Shown: positions 55,340 through 64,000 of the stretch, piece after piece | How positions within the stretch are numbered: position 1 is the first letter of the stretch | How the letters are laid out: each line of letters opens with the position of its first letter | From: Chlamydoabsidia padenii | Lineage: Eukaryota > Mucoromycota > Mucoromycetes > Mucorales > Cunninghamellaceae | DNA: 64,000 nt | Reading direction: 5' to 3' | NCBI GenBank assembly: GCA_025330725.1 | Contig: JAIWND010000004.1 | Span: 434,001 to 498,000 of the forward strand | Notes under the pieces: model-generated | Told to the model about the DNA's origin: nothing | The model's database searches: none | What the model saw: the letters and a program-made list of their open reading frames with translations, nothing else | Translations under genes and position numbers: made by a program

Positions 55340-56807
55340 CTATTTCTTTTTGGTAAAAAACCCCAGGGACCACCGGTTCGATTTCTTTTCTGTTGGAGAG
55401 ACAGTGGCTGGTGAAGTAGGGAAGGCATCAAAGGAACCAGATCGGAAAGAGCCATTCTGAGAATCTTGAATGGACTGCATTGTCTTTGTCAATGTTTGTA
55501 ATTTGTGTATAGAAGGCTCGTATGATTGATTGGAAGCCATGACATACCATTCCTTTGCCACATCCAAATCTTGAGGTACACCTTCGCCATTTAAAAACCT
55601 ATTCTCCAACACAGCACAAAAAACGAGAGCATGTTAGTAATGAATGATCAAATAGGATTCCAACCTACATTTCACCAAGCATATGTTGTGCATAAGGATA
55701 AGGATCACCATGGGTAGCGGCTGTTTGATAAAACTGGAATGCTCGATGATAATCACGTTCTACACCCCAGCCTTGACGATAGATATCACCTAATGTTGCT
55801 TGACAAAAGACCACATTGTTTTCCATTCCCAACATACAAATCGAGTGTGCTTTTGAGTAATCCTTCCCAACGTTACCCACACCACGGAGATAGACTGTCG
55901 CCAGCTCTTCAATTGCTTCTGTAAATCCTTGTTCCGCTGAGAGTTCCAACCATTTGATTGCTTCTTGTGCATTCGCCGTCGTCCCGCGTCCTTTCAAATA
56001 GAGATGGCCAAGTATATACTGGCAGTACCGATCCTTGGCATCCGCACCTTTACAAGCATATTGGAATGCCAGATTATCATTTTTTACCACCTTGTCATCC
56101 ATTCCACCGTCCTGCTGTTCCATCCCATCGCCTTCGTAATATCCATAAGCCAAATCGCACAGGGCACGTTCATCACCTAATTCCAGAGCCCGAGAATACC
56201 AGTGGAGTGATTGTCGCATGTCTTTAAGGGAATGGATATACCGATCACTATATATCCTGCCAAGTTCATAGGCCGCCTGTTTATGATTCCCTTGCGTTGC
56301 GGCGGTCACCAGGCAATCCAGTCCACGTTGTATGTCTTCTTTCACACCAATACCCTTGATCCACAATATACCCGCCAGATAAGAGAGAGGAGTCGTTTGT
56401 TTACTGCCCAGAAAGATGAGTGCCAATGTGCTGAATGGATCAATATCATCTTCCACTAGAGCCAGGTCGACATTATCCGAGTCTTGTCTAGTAGAATCGA
56501 CCACCAAGTAACAAGCACACGCCGCCAAAGCTTCAGAAAGTTGTTTGTCGTATACACTTCGAGCCCACATGGTTGCTTCCCGTTGGTCTTGTCGAATATG
56601 CTTGCCGAGCCCATCTGCATAAAGAATACTGAGTTTCATCTTTGCTTCCCGGTCTTCGTTATGCGTCGCCTTGTATCGTAAAAACTGTAATGCTTTAAGG
56701 GTCATGGATTGATCTTGTTGGCCGGATCGTAGCATGTCGGCAGCATTGATGAGTTGTAGTTCTGGTGCACCTTCCATAAACCCATCAAATTGAGATGCCA
56801 GCTCCAT
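55340..56807 (-). CDS. Sel1-like repeat protein
   Basis: Two exons (55669-56807, 55340-55598), 465 residues. At least seven Sel1/TPR-type repeats of 35-40 residues are visible: KMKLSILYADGLG, YLAGILWIKGIGV, YELGRIYSDRY, DLAYGYYEGDGM, YILGHLYLKGRGT, ELATVYLRGVGN, ATLGDIYRQGWGV and MLGEMFLNGEGVP. Each is followed by A/W-containing second helices. Such alpha-solenoids are scaffolds; in fungi they include chitin synthase activators (Chs4/Skt5), but no prenylation CaaX ends this one (C-terminus TKKK). GCGGGATTTTAAAAT (56900-56914) sits about 95 bp upstream. It is divergent from the U1-70K gene. Confidence 0.88.
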
Positions 56808-56899
56808 GGTCGCCTTGGTTTTAGATGAGAATGGGGAAGAGAGAATATAAAAATGAAATAAAAAGTTCCAAACTAATGAGGTTGGGATTGGGTGACTGG

Positions 56900-56914
56900 A
56901 GCGGGATTTTAAAA
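56900..56914 (+). promoter_or_regulatory. recurring element GCGGGATTTTAAAA
   Basis: About 95 bp upstream of the Sel1-repeat protein start. Confidence 0.5.
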
Positions 56915-57278
56915 TAAAAATGGGTGTCTATATACAGATCATCTGTCAGCCCTAAAGTAGACACACCATAATAAATAAAAAAATGATAGCAAAGTAGCAA
57001 GAACAAAAACTAACATAAAATACAGAATATGTAATTGCATATATATTATGAATGATGGTTCAATGAGGATTTCATTACCTATTGAATGGAGGCGGCTGCT
57101 CACAAAATCAAACCCCGCTAGCCATTCTCCTCCAAGAAATCAGTCATGCAAATGGATCATTTATCATCATCTTGTGTGAGTCATCATGTTCTATACATTA
57201 TAATGTTTATTGAAAAACAAGATATACATGGATAGGTTCATAATGCACTGTATAAAGTCAAAAAACAAAACCAACTAA

Positions 57279-57291
57279 TTTTAAACGCCGA
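57279..57291 (-). promoter_or_regulatory. recurring element, GGCGTTTAAAA variant
   Basis: About 90 bp upstream of the U1-70K start, inverted relative to the gene. Confidence 0.5.
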
Positions 57292-57380
57292 TATGACGGA
57301 CTGTCTTTGGATAGCAAAATAAAAAAAAAAATCCTTCCTTTTCTTTTCTTTTCCTCTTCCTTCAACACACAGTCATCATC

Positions 57381-58553
57381 ATGACAGATAAATTACCACC
57401 CAATCTGTTAAAGCTCTTTGCACCAAGACCACCTTTGAAATACCTACCTCCACTCGACAAAGATCCAGAAAAACGTGTTGGCGCCATTGTTACAGGAGTA
57501 GCTCATTTTGTACCAGAACTACGCAACTATGACTCGTCCTATGTACCTTGGAAAACCGCTGAAGAAAAACGCAAAGAAAAGGTAAAAGAAAACACGACAA
57601 ACTGATGATATGATAGTATGACTGAACTAACAACTATTTTTATAATAGCTTGAACTTCGACTAAAGAAAGCAGAAGAACACATTGCTAAAGGATTAGAAA
57701 CTTGTAAGTGGAACTAGTACGAAAACGTTACCCAAACTAATCCTATTTTTATTCTTTTTTTTTTTTTTTTACTCTTTGTATAGATGACCCTAACAAGGAT
57801 GAAAAGATCCAAGGCGATCCCTTCCATACACTCTTTTTATCCAACTTGTCTTACGAATTGACGGAGGAAGATTTGACACAAGAATTTGAAATATATGGAC
57901 CAATCAAACACGTAAGTTGGAGAAATGAATAACAAAGTAACTACCTACTAACATTAATATTATTCTCTCTTCAACAGTTGAGGTTAGTGACCTCGGAAGA
58001 TGGAAAGTCGCGGGGCTATGCATTCATTGAATTCGAAAGGGAAAAGGATATGAAAGGTAAGATCTACTGGTAAGAGAGCAGAAATAAAGACAATAAAGAA
58101 AACCATCGATCCTGACCCTCTTTTTATTATGTAGCTGCTTATAAAGACGCGGATGGTTTGAAACTATTTGGTCGACGAATCCAGGTGGACGTTGAACGGG
58201 GCCGTACTGTCAAGAATTGGAAACCACGTCGATTAGGGGGTGGACTTGGAAATACTCGTGCTGAAAAGAAACCCGACGATGCATCCAAGGACAATTCTCA
58301 TCACATCAGCAGCAGCCGCGGAACTAGCCGGGACCGATACCAAGACAGTAGCCGATATGATCGTGGAAGCAGCCGTGGTGAAAAACGATCAAGAGGTGAC
58401 AGTGATCGATATGGCAGCAGGGATTATGATGATCGGAAAAGATCAAAAAGGTCTCGAAGCAGAAGCCCAAGGGGACATCGGGATAGGCACAGTGGTGGTC
58501 GGGGACGGGATAAATCCAGGGACAGAAGTAGTAGAAGGGATCGATATACTTGA
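57381..58553 (+). CDS. SNP1: U1 snRNP 70 kDa protein (U1-70K)
   Basis: Five exons: 57381-57581, 57649-57703, 57784-57911, 57978-58056, 58135-58553; 293 residues. The N-terminal U1-70K segment ([37 protein letters not shown]) is followed by an RRM at ~100-180 with RNP2 LFLSNLSY and RNP1 [10 protein letters not shown] Gly-rich stretch ([11 protein letters not shown]) and an Arg/Ser/Asp-rich tail end the protein. It binds U1 snRNA stem-loop I and defines 5' splice sites, fitting an intron-rich genome. Confidence 0.95.
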
Positions 58554-58912
58554 ATTGGTTTACTAGATAGGATACTGTTTAATCATCTTTTATATTATAA
58601 TAAAAATGTCTTTTATATATATATATATATATTTAACTCTTGTATTCGTTGATTGTTGTTATTGTGGATAGTTAATTGCATTATCAATTATGTACACCTT
58701 GTCTTTTTTTTTTGGGGGGGGAACGTGATAACAGGAGCACATACACCCTGTTGTTATTATCACCTTCTTCATCATCATCTTTGTATAGTTATTGTAATAA
58801 TTGGTTCTTTATTTATGTGTACAAAGTAAATATAATGACAAAATAGTGATGGTAAAATAAAAAGGGAGTGGGAAGACTATGTAATTTCTAAAAACAGGGA
58901 TGCCTAATCTAT
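58554..58912. other. convergent 3' spacer with (TA)n
   Basis: AATAAA at 58600-58605, a (TA)10 tract at about 58613-58633, then the 3' flank of the mS23 gene. Confidence 0.5.
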
Positions 58913-59666
58913 CTAGTTGACCAATCCTTGACCTTGTATAAGAGCTTGTTCTTCATGGTAGAGAGCCTTTTGAGTATACTTTTTGTTGTTGACGTTTTGG
59001 AGGAGCGCGGCCATCTTTTGTCTAGCATCGCGTTCTTCTTCTTCTTGTTGGGCACGGATCAAATAGAATTCGGAGGTAGCTTTGGCATAGGCTTTTCGTT
59101 CAGACAAGTTTTCGTTGACCATAAGATGAAGTTGATACTTGATGACACTATTATATACAAAGAGGAGATTACTTTTAAAAAAAAGGCATACTCCCCCCCC
59201 CGCAAAAAAAAAATCATCGTATAGATACTTACGCTTCACCATCGACTTGAGAGAGATGCATACCAGGTAACAACAGTTGACTGAAATCAGTTCGGTTCAA
59301 TCCATCATCGTATTCCACCAATACCTTGGGTCTGGACAATTCGAAAGGATGATCCTTGTAGAATTGACGTCGAAGTCGGTCTTCAGGATAGACAATAGCA
59401 CGTGGTCGTGGAGGTCGGGTACGCAAATGCTTTTGTTTGTGTCGAATGGATGTGGTGGCGTTGTTTGTAAACGTCGATTGAGCTGCAAGTTCCGCGGGTG
59501 TTTGAGCTGTCAGATTAACGTTAGGTTGTTGAGATCGGATAATCGAAGGACCAGGAGGAATCGCTTGCACGACTGGAAGCCACACAGGTGTCTTTTTCAA
59601 CAGGTTGCCTTTGATTAGATTGTTGACATGTTTAGCAAGACCAGTGGGTGGTGCTCGAAAGGCCAT
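58913..59666 (-). CDS. RSM25: mitochondrial small-subunit ribosomal protein mS23 (Rsm25-like)
   Basis: Two exons (59233-59666, 58913-59147), 222 residues. The N-terminus (LAKHVNNLIKGNLLKKTPVW, VVQAIPPGPS) matches the conserved opening of mS23/Rsm25, followed by YPEDRLRRQFYKDHPFELSRP and a helical, Glu/Gln-rich C-terminus. A component of the mitoribosome small subunit. GGCGGGATTTAAAC (59781-59794) lies about 115 bp upstream. Confidence 0.85.
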
Positions 59667-59780
59667 GGCGCGACGGTTGGTAAGAAAAAAAAAAGTAAAA
59701 GAAGAAAGAAGACAGTTAAAATCCTGAACAAAAGGAAAATAAACAACCGTCACCAGGGACCCAAAAAAAAAAAAAAAAAA

Positions 59781-59794
59781 GGCGGGATTTAAAC
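59781..59794 (+). promoter_or_regulatory. recurring element GGCGGGATTTAAAC
   Basis: About 115 bp upstream of the mS23 start, preceded by an A18 run. Confidence 0.5.
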
Positions 59795-60007
59795 ATTTGC
59801 GGGGGATGGAATATGTTCCGATATGCCGTCTTCAAATTGAGATGATCCAACCGATATGTGACATGGTGCACTATGGAAAGCATATCAGGATTTAATTCTA
59901 CAGTCATAAATAAAACTAGTAGTAAATAATAAGAATAAGTTTATTGTTTTGATAAAAGCAATGATCTATCCTAAAAAAAAAGAAGATACACTATACTATA
60001 GCTAAAT

Positions 60008-60957
60008 TTAAGACACAGGTTCGATAGTCCATTGTTGATTTGCATTTTCTTCAGCTTTGCGTTTATATGTAATGACCCTGGTTCCTTCATCTTCATTACC
60101 ACCTTTGATATCCAATACAATACGAGGATCAGCACGAGAGTAAATGAAGCCATCACGGTAACCCCATCTTTGGTTATGTGCCCTAAAAGAAAGAGTTAGT
60201 TCCATGCCATTCGTAAAATACATTTCCCTCTTTTGGTGTACCTTGTGGATTTTCTATCATATTGCTTGACCTTCTTTTCGACCTTCAAGTCACCTAAATT
60301 GAAGAGTTTGTGATCAGTATTGCCAATACTACATTATAAACATATACTTGTTTCATTTTATCCACCAAAAGTAACCTACCTCCATCAATATCAAGGACTA
60401 TATAAAAGAGTGAGAAGACATAAATTAGATGGTAAATGTTTTGTGACGCATAACCTACCAAGGGAGGACTTTTTGTTCATCAAAAAGCCGTCATTATAAA
60501 TCCAAAGCTAGATGTCGGTTCAAAACAAGGATTGAGTTTCATAATACAAATTAAGGCATAGTGTATCACTCATTTTCCGCATAGTGTTTTAGGTGTAGCC
60601 AAACATCTATCACCAGCCTTTCCCATTTTTCTTTTTAGCCCATTTACCATGTTCTTACCTGATTATCGCAATCGTCCCCAGTTTTCTATGTTGAGAATGC
60701 ATCAATGTTAAAGGTGAGGAGCCAAGAAGATACTGAGATGTGATTATGACTACTTACTTGTTTCCAGATGATGATATGGGCGCCTTTCTATAGATAAAAA
60801 AAAAAAAAAAAAAAATTGAACCATTGTTAGTATTGTGATTAAGTATCAATAGACAAAAGTGATAACCTACCTCCAGGCTTCCTTCGTGCACGTCCACTAC
60901 ATTTTCACCAGTGCTTGTTTTGATGTAAAAGTAAGTGTTTTCAGGGAATCCAGACAT
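60008..60957 (-). CDS. ricin B-type beta-trefoil lectin
   Basis: Seven exons: 60871-60957, 60758-60787, 60659-60685, 60459-60507, 60380-60397, 60242-60293, 60008-60182; 145 residues. Three trefoil repeats each contain a VxDV/I-type strand and a Q-x-W-like end: ENVVDVHEGSLE ... NQLW, SLVLDIDGGDLK ... NQRW, IVLDIKGGNEDE ... NQQW. There is no signal peptide, so it is probably cytosolic or non-classically secreted. It presumably binds carbohydrate or a phospholipid-like ligand. Exons of 30, 27 and 18 nt are unusually small; all are needed for the trefoil repeats and keep frame. Confidence 0.88.
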
Positions 60958-61079
60958 ACTATTTAATGGTAGTAATAAAACTAAAAAGGTGAGAAAGAAA
61001 GAGATAGACAACAAATGGATTTGTTACTTACATTGATGTGTAGGCGTTTTTATCCTATTTGGTGCGGGAATGGTGACAC

Positions 61080-61830
61080 GACTTTAGGTTTGGAATTTGT
61101 CAATCATCACATCCAAGTATACCGGCAGCGATTTATTGATGGTCCTAAACGATTAAATAAACAAGTTTTAGTATCGTGATTATTGAAGTAGAGAAAACAG
61201 TATAGATCTTGTGTAGTTTTTTTGATGTTTTACCTTTTGAAGTTTGTCCATGCCTAATCAATACCAATACAAAGCTAATAAACAGAATGTCTGTGAGTAT
61301 TATGTACCTTGTCAGTCAGCATTGTCCCAATACTTTAGTTCCTTACCTTTTTGATTCATCCCCGTCAATATCAAGACTTTGCTCTTTGCATGTGCATACC
61401 TTCGTACCAAATTTGGAATAGACTTTTGTGTGGATGTTTTAATTATAAACAAGGCAGTGGATCCACTCTACAACGAAACAAAGATGTGAATACAAAGTCG
61501 ACTTAGTTTGCTACTTTAGACCACCAACATCCAGTGTACTTACGATGATCAATGGTGCAGCCGTACAACAATAAAAAAGGGGGAGGGGGAGACTTGATCA
61601 TTCCCATATAAAGGGGACTAACCATAATAATTGCATGACTATAAGAATGTAAAGAAGTGGGTCAATCATGAAGGTTTCAATATAGAATTATTTTCCTATG
61701 TAAAGATCCCCCCCCTCCAAAGGATTAACAAAATAAAAAAGTTGGGGGATATCATGCTACTTACGACAGTTTCCTTCTCGGTCCAAAAGATCGATATGCC
61801 CACGAGGTCCCCCCAGAGCCAAGGACCTTT
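61080..61830 (-). pseudogene. possible decayed paralogue of the beta-trefoil lectin, or an unresolved spliced gene
   Basis: On the minus strand several short segments with donor-like ends resemble pieces of the lectin next door: GGCATATCGATCTTTTGG...GTAAGTAG near 61790 (compare CATATCATCATCTGG...GTAAGTAG in lectin exon 2) and GTCTTGATATTGACGGGG near 61375 (compare exon 5, VLDIDGG). A TAGGACCATCAAT... segment near 61145 ends in a YLDV-type sequence. I could not join them into one frame. Downstream of 61830 to 62551 no gene is seen. Confidence 0.3.
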
Positions 61831-62551
61831 TTGAAAAAGCAAAAAGCTACCAGAAATAACCAGCGTCAATGCTTCACTTTTTTATTAAAAAGAAGCAGTA
61901 GCAAAACGATGCAGAGCTGGCACATGTCCCACAATCAACTGGTAGCAATCAAGTTAATTACAGCATAACAAGATGTTAGGAATGTTCCACTTACTATTAG
62001 TGACCACCTTTTATCAAAGCCAACAGATAAAGTTAACTTTTAAGCAAGTGCATATAATTAAACCAAAGTGCAGGCGTGTCAAAGTTAAGAAGAAAGTAAA
62101 AAGAGGACAAAGGAAAGAGAAGGAAAATGAAAATATCCGCTTTTGTCTTTTGGCGACAAATCGGGATTTAAATTTTCAATTTCCCCATTGATAACTTGAG
62201 AAGATGGTCCACTGAGTATGAGGACAATGCAAAGCAAAGAAAAAGAATATCTAAAAGCAAAAAATGATATATGGTTATTTTAATACGCTTTCACAATGAC
62301 TTGATTAAAAGTCAAAGAGTACATGGTAAACCAAACAGGATCTGGGCTTCTTAACGGACTTTAATTTCAACTCCCGACATGGGATGTCTTCGGTTTCCGT
62401 CAGTGTGTAATAAGATGAATGCATTTCGAAACAGAAAAGAAAGAACTCTATTTCCTCATCATAAAAGAATGTGTATGTGTTTGTGCCTGTTTATTTACCT
62501 CTTTTTCTTCTTCTCCCTCTTTTCTTTCACTCGTCTCTTTTTTTTTTTCGG
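61831..62551. other. spacer upstream of VTC1
   Basis: Contains TCGGGATTTAAATTTTC (62161-62177) and an inverted CGGGAGTTGAAATTAAA (62361-62377), 390 and 175 bp above the VTC1 start, then a CT-rich leader. Confidence 0.45.
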
Positions 62552-62979
62552 ATGTCCTCACTAGAACCTACGGTCGGGAAACGAATTGCATTACCTATGC
62601 GAATAGAGCCAAAGGTATATTTCGCAAATGAAAGAACGTTTCTATCATGGCTTCATTTTACCGTGGTACTTGGTGGGTTGGCAATGGGATTATTAAACTT
62701 TGGTGACAAGATCAGTCAGATATGCGCGCTCATGTTCACTTTGATCGCGATGGGTGTGATGGTGTATGCTTTGTATACGTATCATTGGCGGGCTAATAAG
62801 ATTAAGAATCGATTAGATGCTTCCTATGATGATAGATGGGGTCCCTCTGTTTTATGTGTATTCCTTTTGGCTGCTGTTCTTGTTAATCTTTTCTGTAAGT
62901 TCCCCCCCCCCCGAATCTACCCCACACTACATGTCATTAACCAAATTTCATACTAGTACGCACAAAGAAGAATCTGTAA
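62552..62979 (+). CDS. VTC1: vacuolar transporter chaperone subunit 1 (Vtc1)
   Basis: Two exons (62552-62894, 62957-62979), 121 residues. After [33 protein letters not shown] come three membrane helices, and the protein ends LFLRTKKNL; length and pattern are those of Vtc1 (DUF202). The second exon is only 23 nt, encoding the last residues. Vtc1 is the small membrane subunit of the VTC complex that makes and translocates polyphosphate into the vacuole. The ATG follows a CT-rich leader. Confidence 0.93.
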
Positions 62980-63196
62980 AAGACATATACACCTCTTTTT
63001 TTTTTTTTTTCTATTTGATAAAAAGGAGGGATGGCGTTCTAAACTAGAAGCCGTGTTTTGTTTATTAGTTTTCAAGATAAATAATAAAAAATCATAAAAT
63101 CAGTAACTGAATTGTTTCAATACTACACTACTAAATAATAATATGGATAAAGAAGGTAATGGTCAGCCGATTCCATCCACCACCACACACGTGAGG

Positions 63197-64000
63197 TCAA
63201 GCCAAGAGACCATGGTATTGCGCTTTTGGATACTTTTTCGTCAAATCCGGCCATTGGACGAAAAACAGATCCACCCATCCATAAAGTAGCCTACCTGTCA
63301 ATGATAAGTCGTACACCCGAGCACAAGATTCAACATAAACGAGTGTAATATGCTTGATTCCTAAAAACTAAAGAGAGAGAGAGTGATTAGTCTATCCACT
63401 CTTCTTCTTCTTCTTCTCTTTACCCTTGGTATATAAGAGAGTATACATAAGGGGATACAGCTACCAGGTCCGTTACAAATAATCTATGTAACAAACAAAA
63501 AACATTAGCACAGTATTATACCCAATCATTTGTCCATTCATTACCGTATCTGGCATACATTTCACTAATATCTTGAAACATGCCACCAGGGCCAGCCAGA
63601 ATGTGAGAGGTACCGATTTCAAGGATTGTCCGACTTGTCGTACCCTAGGTATATCATAATAAACCGTCTATACAACTGGTTAAATCCATTTCTATTATCT
63701 TTACTGACCCCACTTTTTTTTTTTTGTTCATTCATCTTACCTTCGCCGTGGTGTGAGGGAAGCACTTTTGTTCCAAACGCTGGATCCTTCCTTTGCTAAG
63801 TTGATCGGTCTTGGCATATACATAGATTCGAGGCTGGTACTTTTCTTCATCTAAACCTTGAATGAGTTGCTCCATTTCCGCTGTATGTCCTCCTATACCC
63901 ACACACAGAAAAGTAAAAGGATTGGTTAAAGTGGCTATAAAGAACTATCGTTTTTATTTTTTATTTTTACCTGATCCCAAAACGATGCATGTCGAACAAG
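63197..64000 (-). CDS. ALG14: UDP-GlcNAc transferase membrane subunit Alg14, 5' end outside the window
   Basis: Visible exons: 63971-64000 (partial), 63741-63892, 63545-63667, 63424-63483, 63197-63367; ends in TGA. CIVLGSGGHTAEM is the nucleotide-sugar-binding loop, followed by VYYDIPRVRQVGQS, ICNGPGSCIPLC, KHITLVYVES and VQWPDLTKKYP, all diagnostic of Alg14. Alg14 recruits the catalytic Alg13 to the ER membrane to add the second GlcNAc of the N-glycan precursor. The N-terminal membrane anchor lies beyond position 64000. The acceptors at 63667 and 63367 were chosen over nearby alternatives because they keep frame. Confidence 0.92.

Larger units (their letters stand above)
56808..57380. other. 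divergent promoter region
   Basis: Carries one element for each flanking gene: GCGGGATTTTAAAA at 56900-56914 and, inverted, CGGCGTTTAAAATT at 57279-57291. Confidence 0.5.

Noticed and set aside
1..64000. CRISPR arrays, bacterial operons or prophage signals.
   Set aside because: Spliceosomal introns, poly(A) signals and eukaryotic protein families throughout show nuclear fungal DNA; no spaced short palindromic repeats are present.

Overview
The window is a stretch of nuclear DNA from a filamentous fungus, most likely an early-diverging one (Mucoromycota, Mucorales-like). The evidence is the gene content (Bni1-type formin, Rom2-type RhoGEF, Vtc1, U1-70K, Alg14, a carotenoid cleavage oxygenase, ricin-B-type lectin, CAP59-type mannosyltransferase), the AT-rich spacers, and genes cut by many 45-100 nt GT-AG introns. 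Very long A or T homopolymers lie inside introns and spacers. Exon boundaries were worked out by eye from splice sites and reading phase; every multi-exon model given with exon coordinates sums to an intact frame unless stated.

Layout. 1-965: four copies of a ~235 bp module, three direct and one inverted. 2.7-7.7 kb, minus strand: a CsbD-like stress protein, a CAP59-type glycosyltransferase, a 2-oxoglutarate/Fe(II) oxygenase and an unrecognised short gene. 8.7-22.7 kb: three regulators of small GTPases, namely a GRAM-TBC-EF-hand GAP (+), a DEP-DH-PH-CNH RhoGEF of Rom2 type (+) and a second DH-PH RhoGEF (-). 23.4-26.1 kb (-): an RGS domain fused to an FSP1/AIFM2-like FAD oxidoreductase, the most unusual gene here. 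26.9-28 kb: a Cys-rich GPI-type surface protein and a spliced microprotein with one membrane segment. 30.2-33.4 kb (-): an intronless 1063-residue zinc-finger/transposase-like protein. 34.7-41.3 kb: CHY/RING E3 ligase, ERGIC-53/Emp47 lectin, Sip5-like RING protein. 42.3-47.9 kb (-): a complete formin in 19 exons. 48.4-53.3 kb: a small uncertain gene, a carotenoid oxygenase and a SAM methyltransferase. 54-60 kb: THO subunit 5, a Sel1-repeat protein, U1-70K and mitoribosomal mS23. 60-64 kb: a beta-trefoil lectin with a possible decayed neighbour, Vtc1, and the 3' part of ALG14 running off the right edge.

How the genes relate. The TBC GAP, the two RhoGEFs and the formin belong to the machinery of polarised growth: Rom2-type GEFs activate Rho1 and Bni1-type formins are Rho effectors. 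The ERGIC-53 lectin, CAP59-type enzyme and Alg14 belong to the secretory and glycosylation route. The rest are housekeeping genes without evident linkage.

Beyond single genes, a short motif, GCGGGATTTRAAA with a GGCGTTTAAAA variant, recurs more than twenty times, mostly 70-250 bp upstream of start codons and in both orientations. It looks like a general promoter element. Two introns need GC-AG boundaries, several micro-exons (15-30 nt) occur, and homopolymer runs of up to 73 nt sit in introns or spacers.
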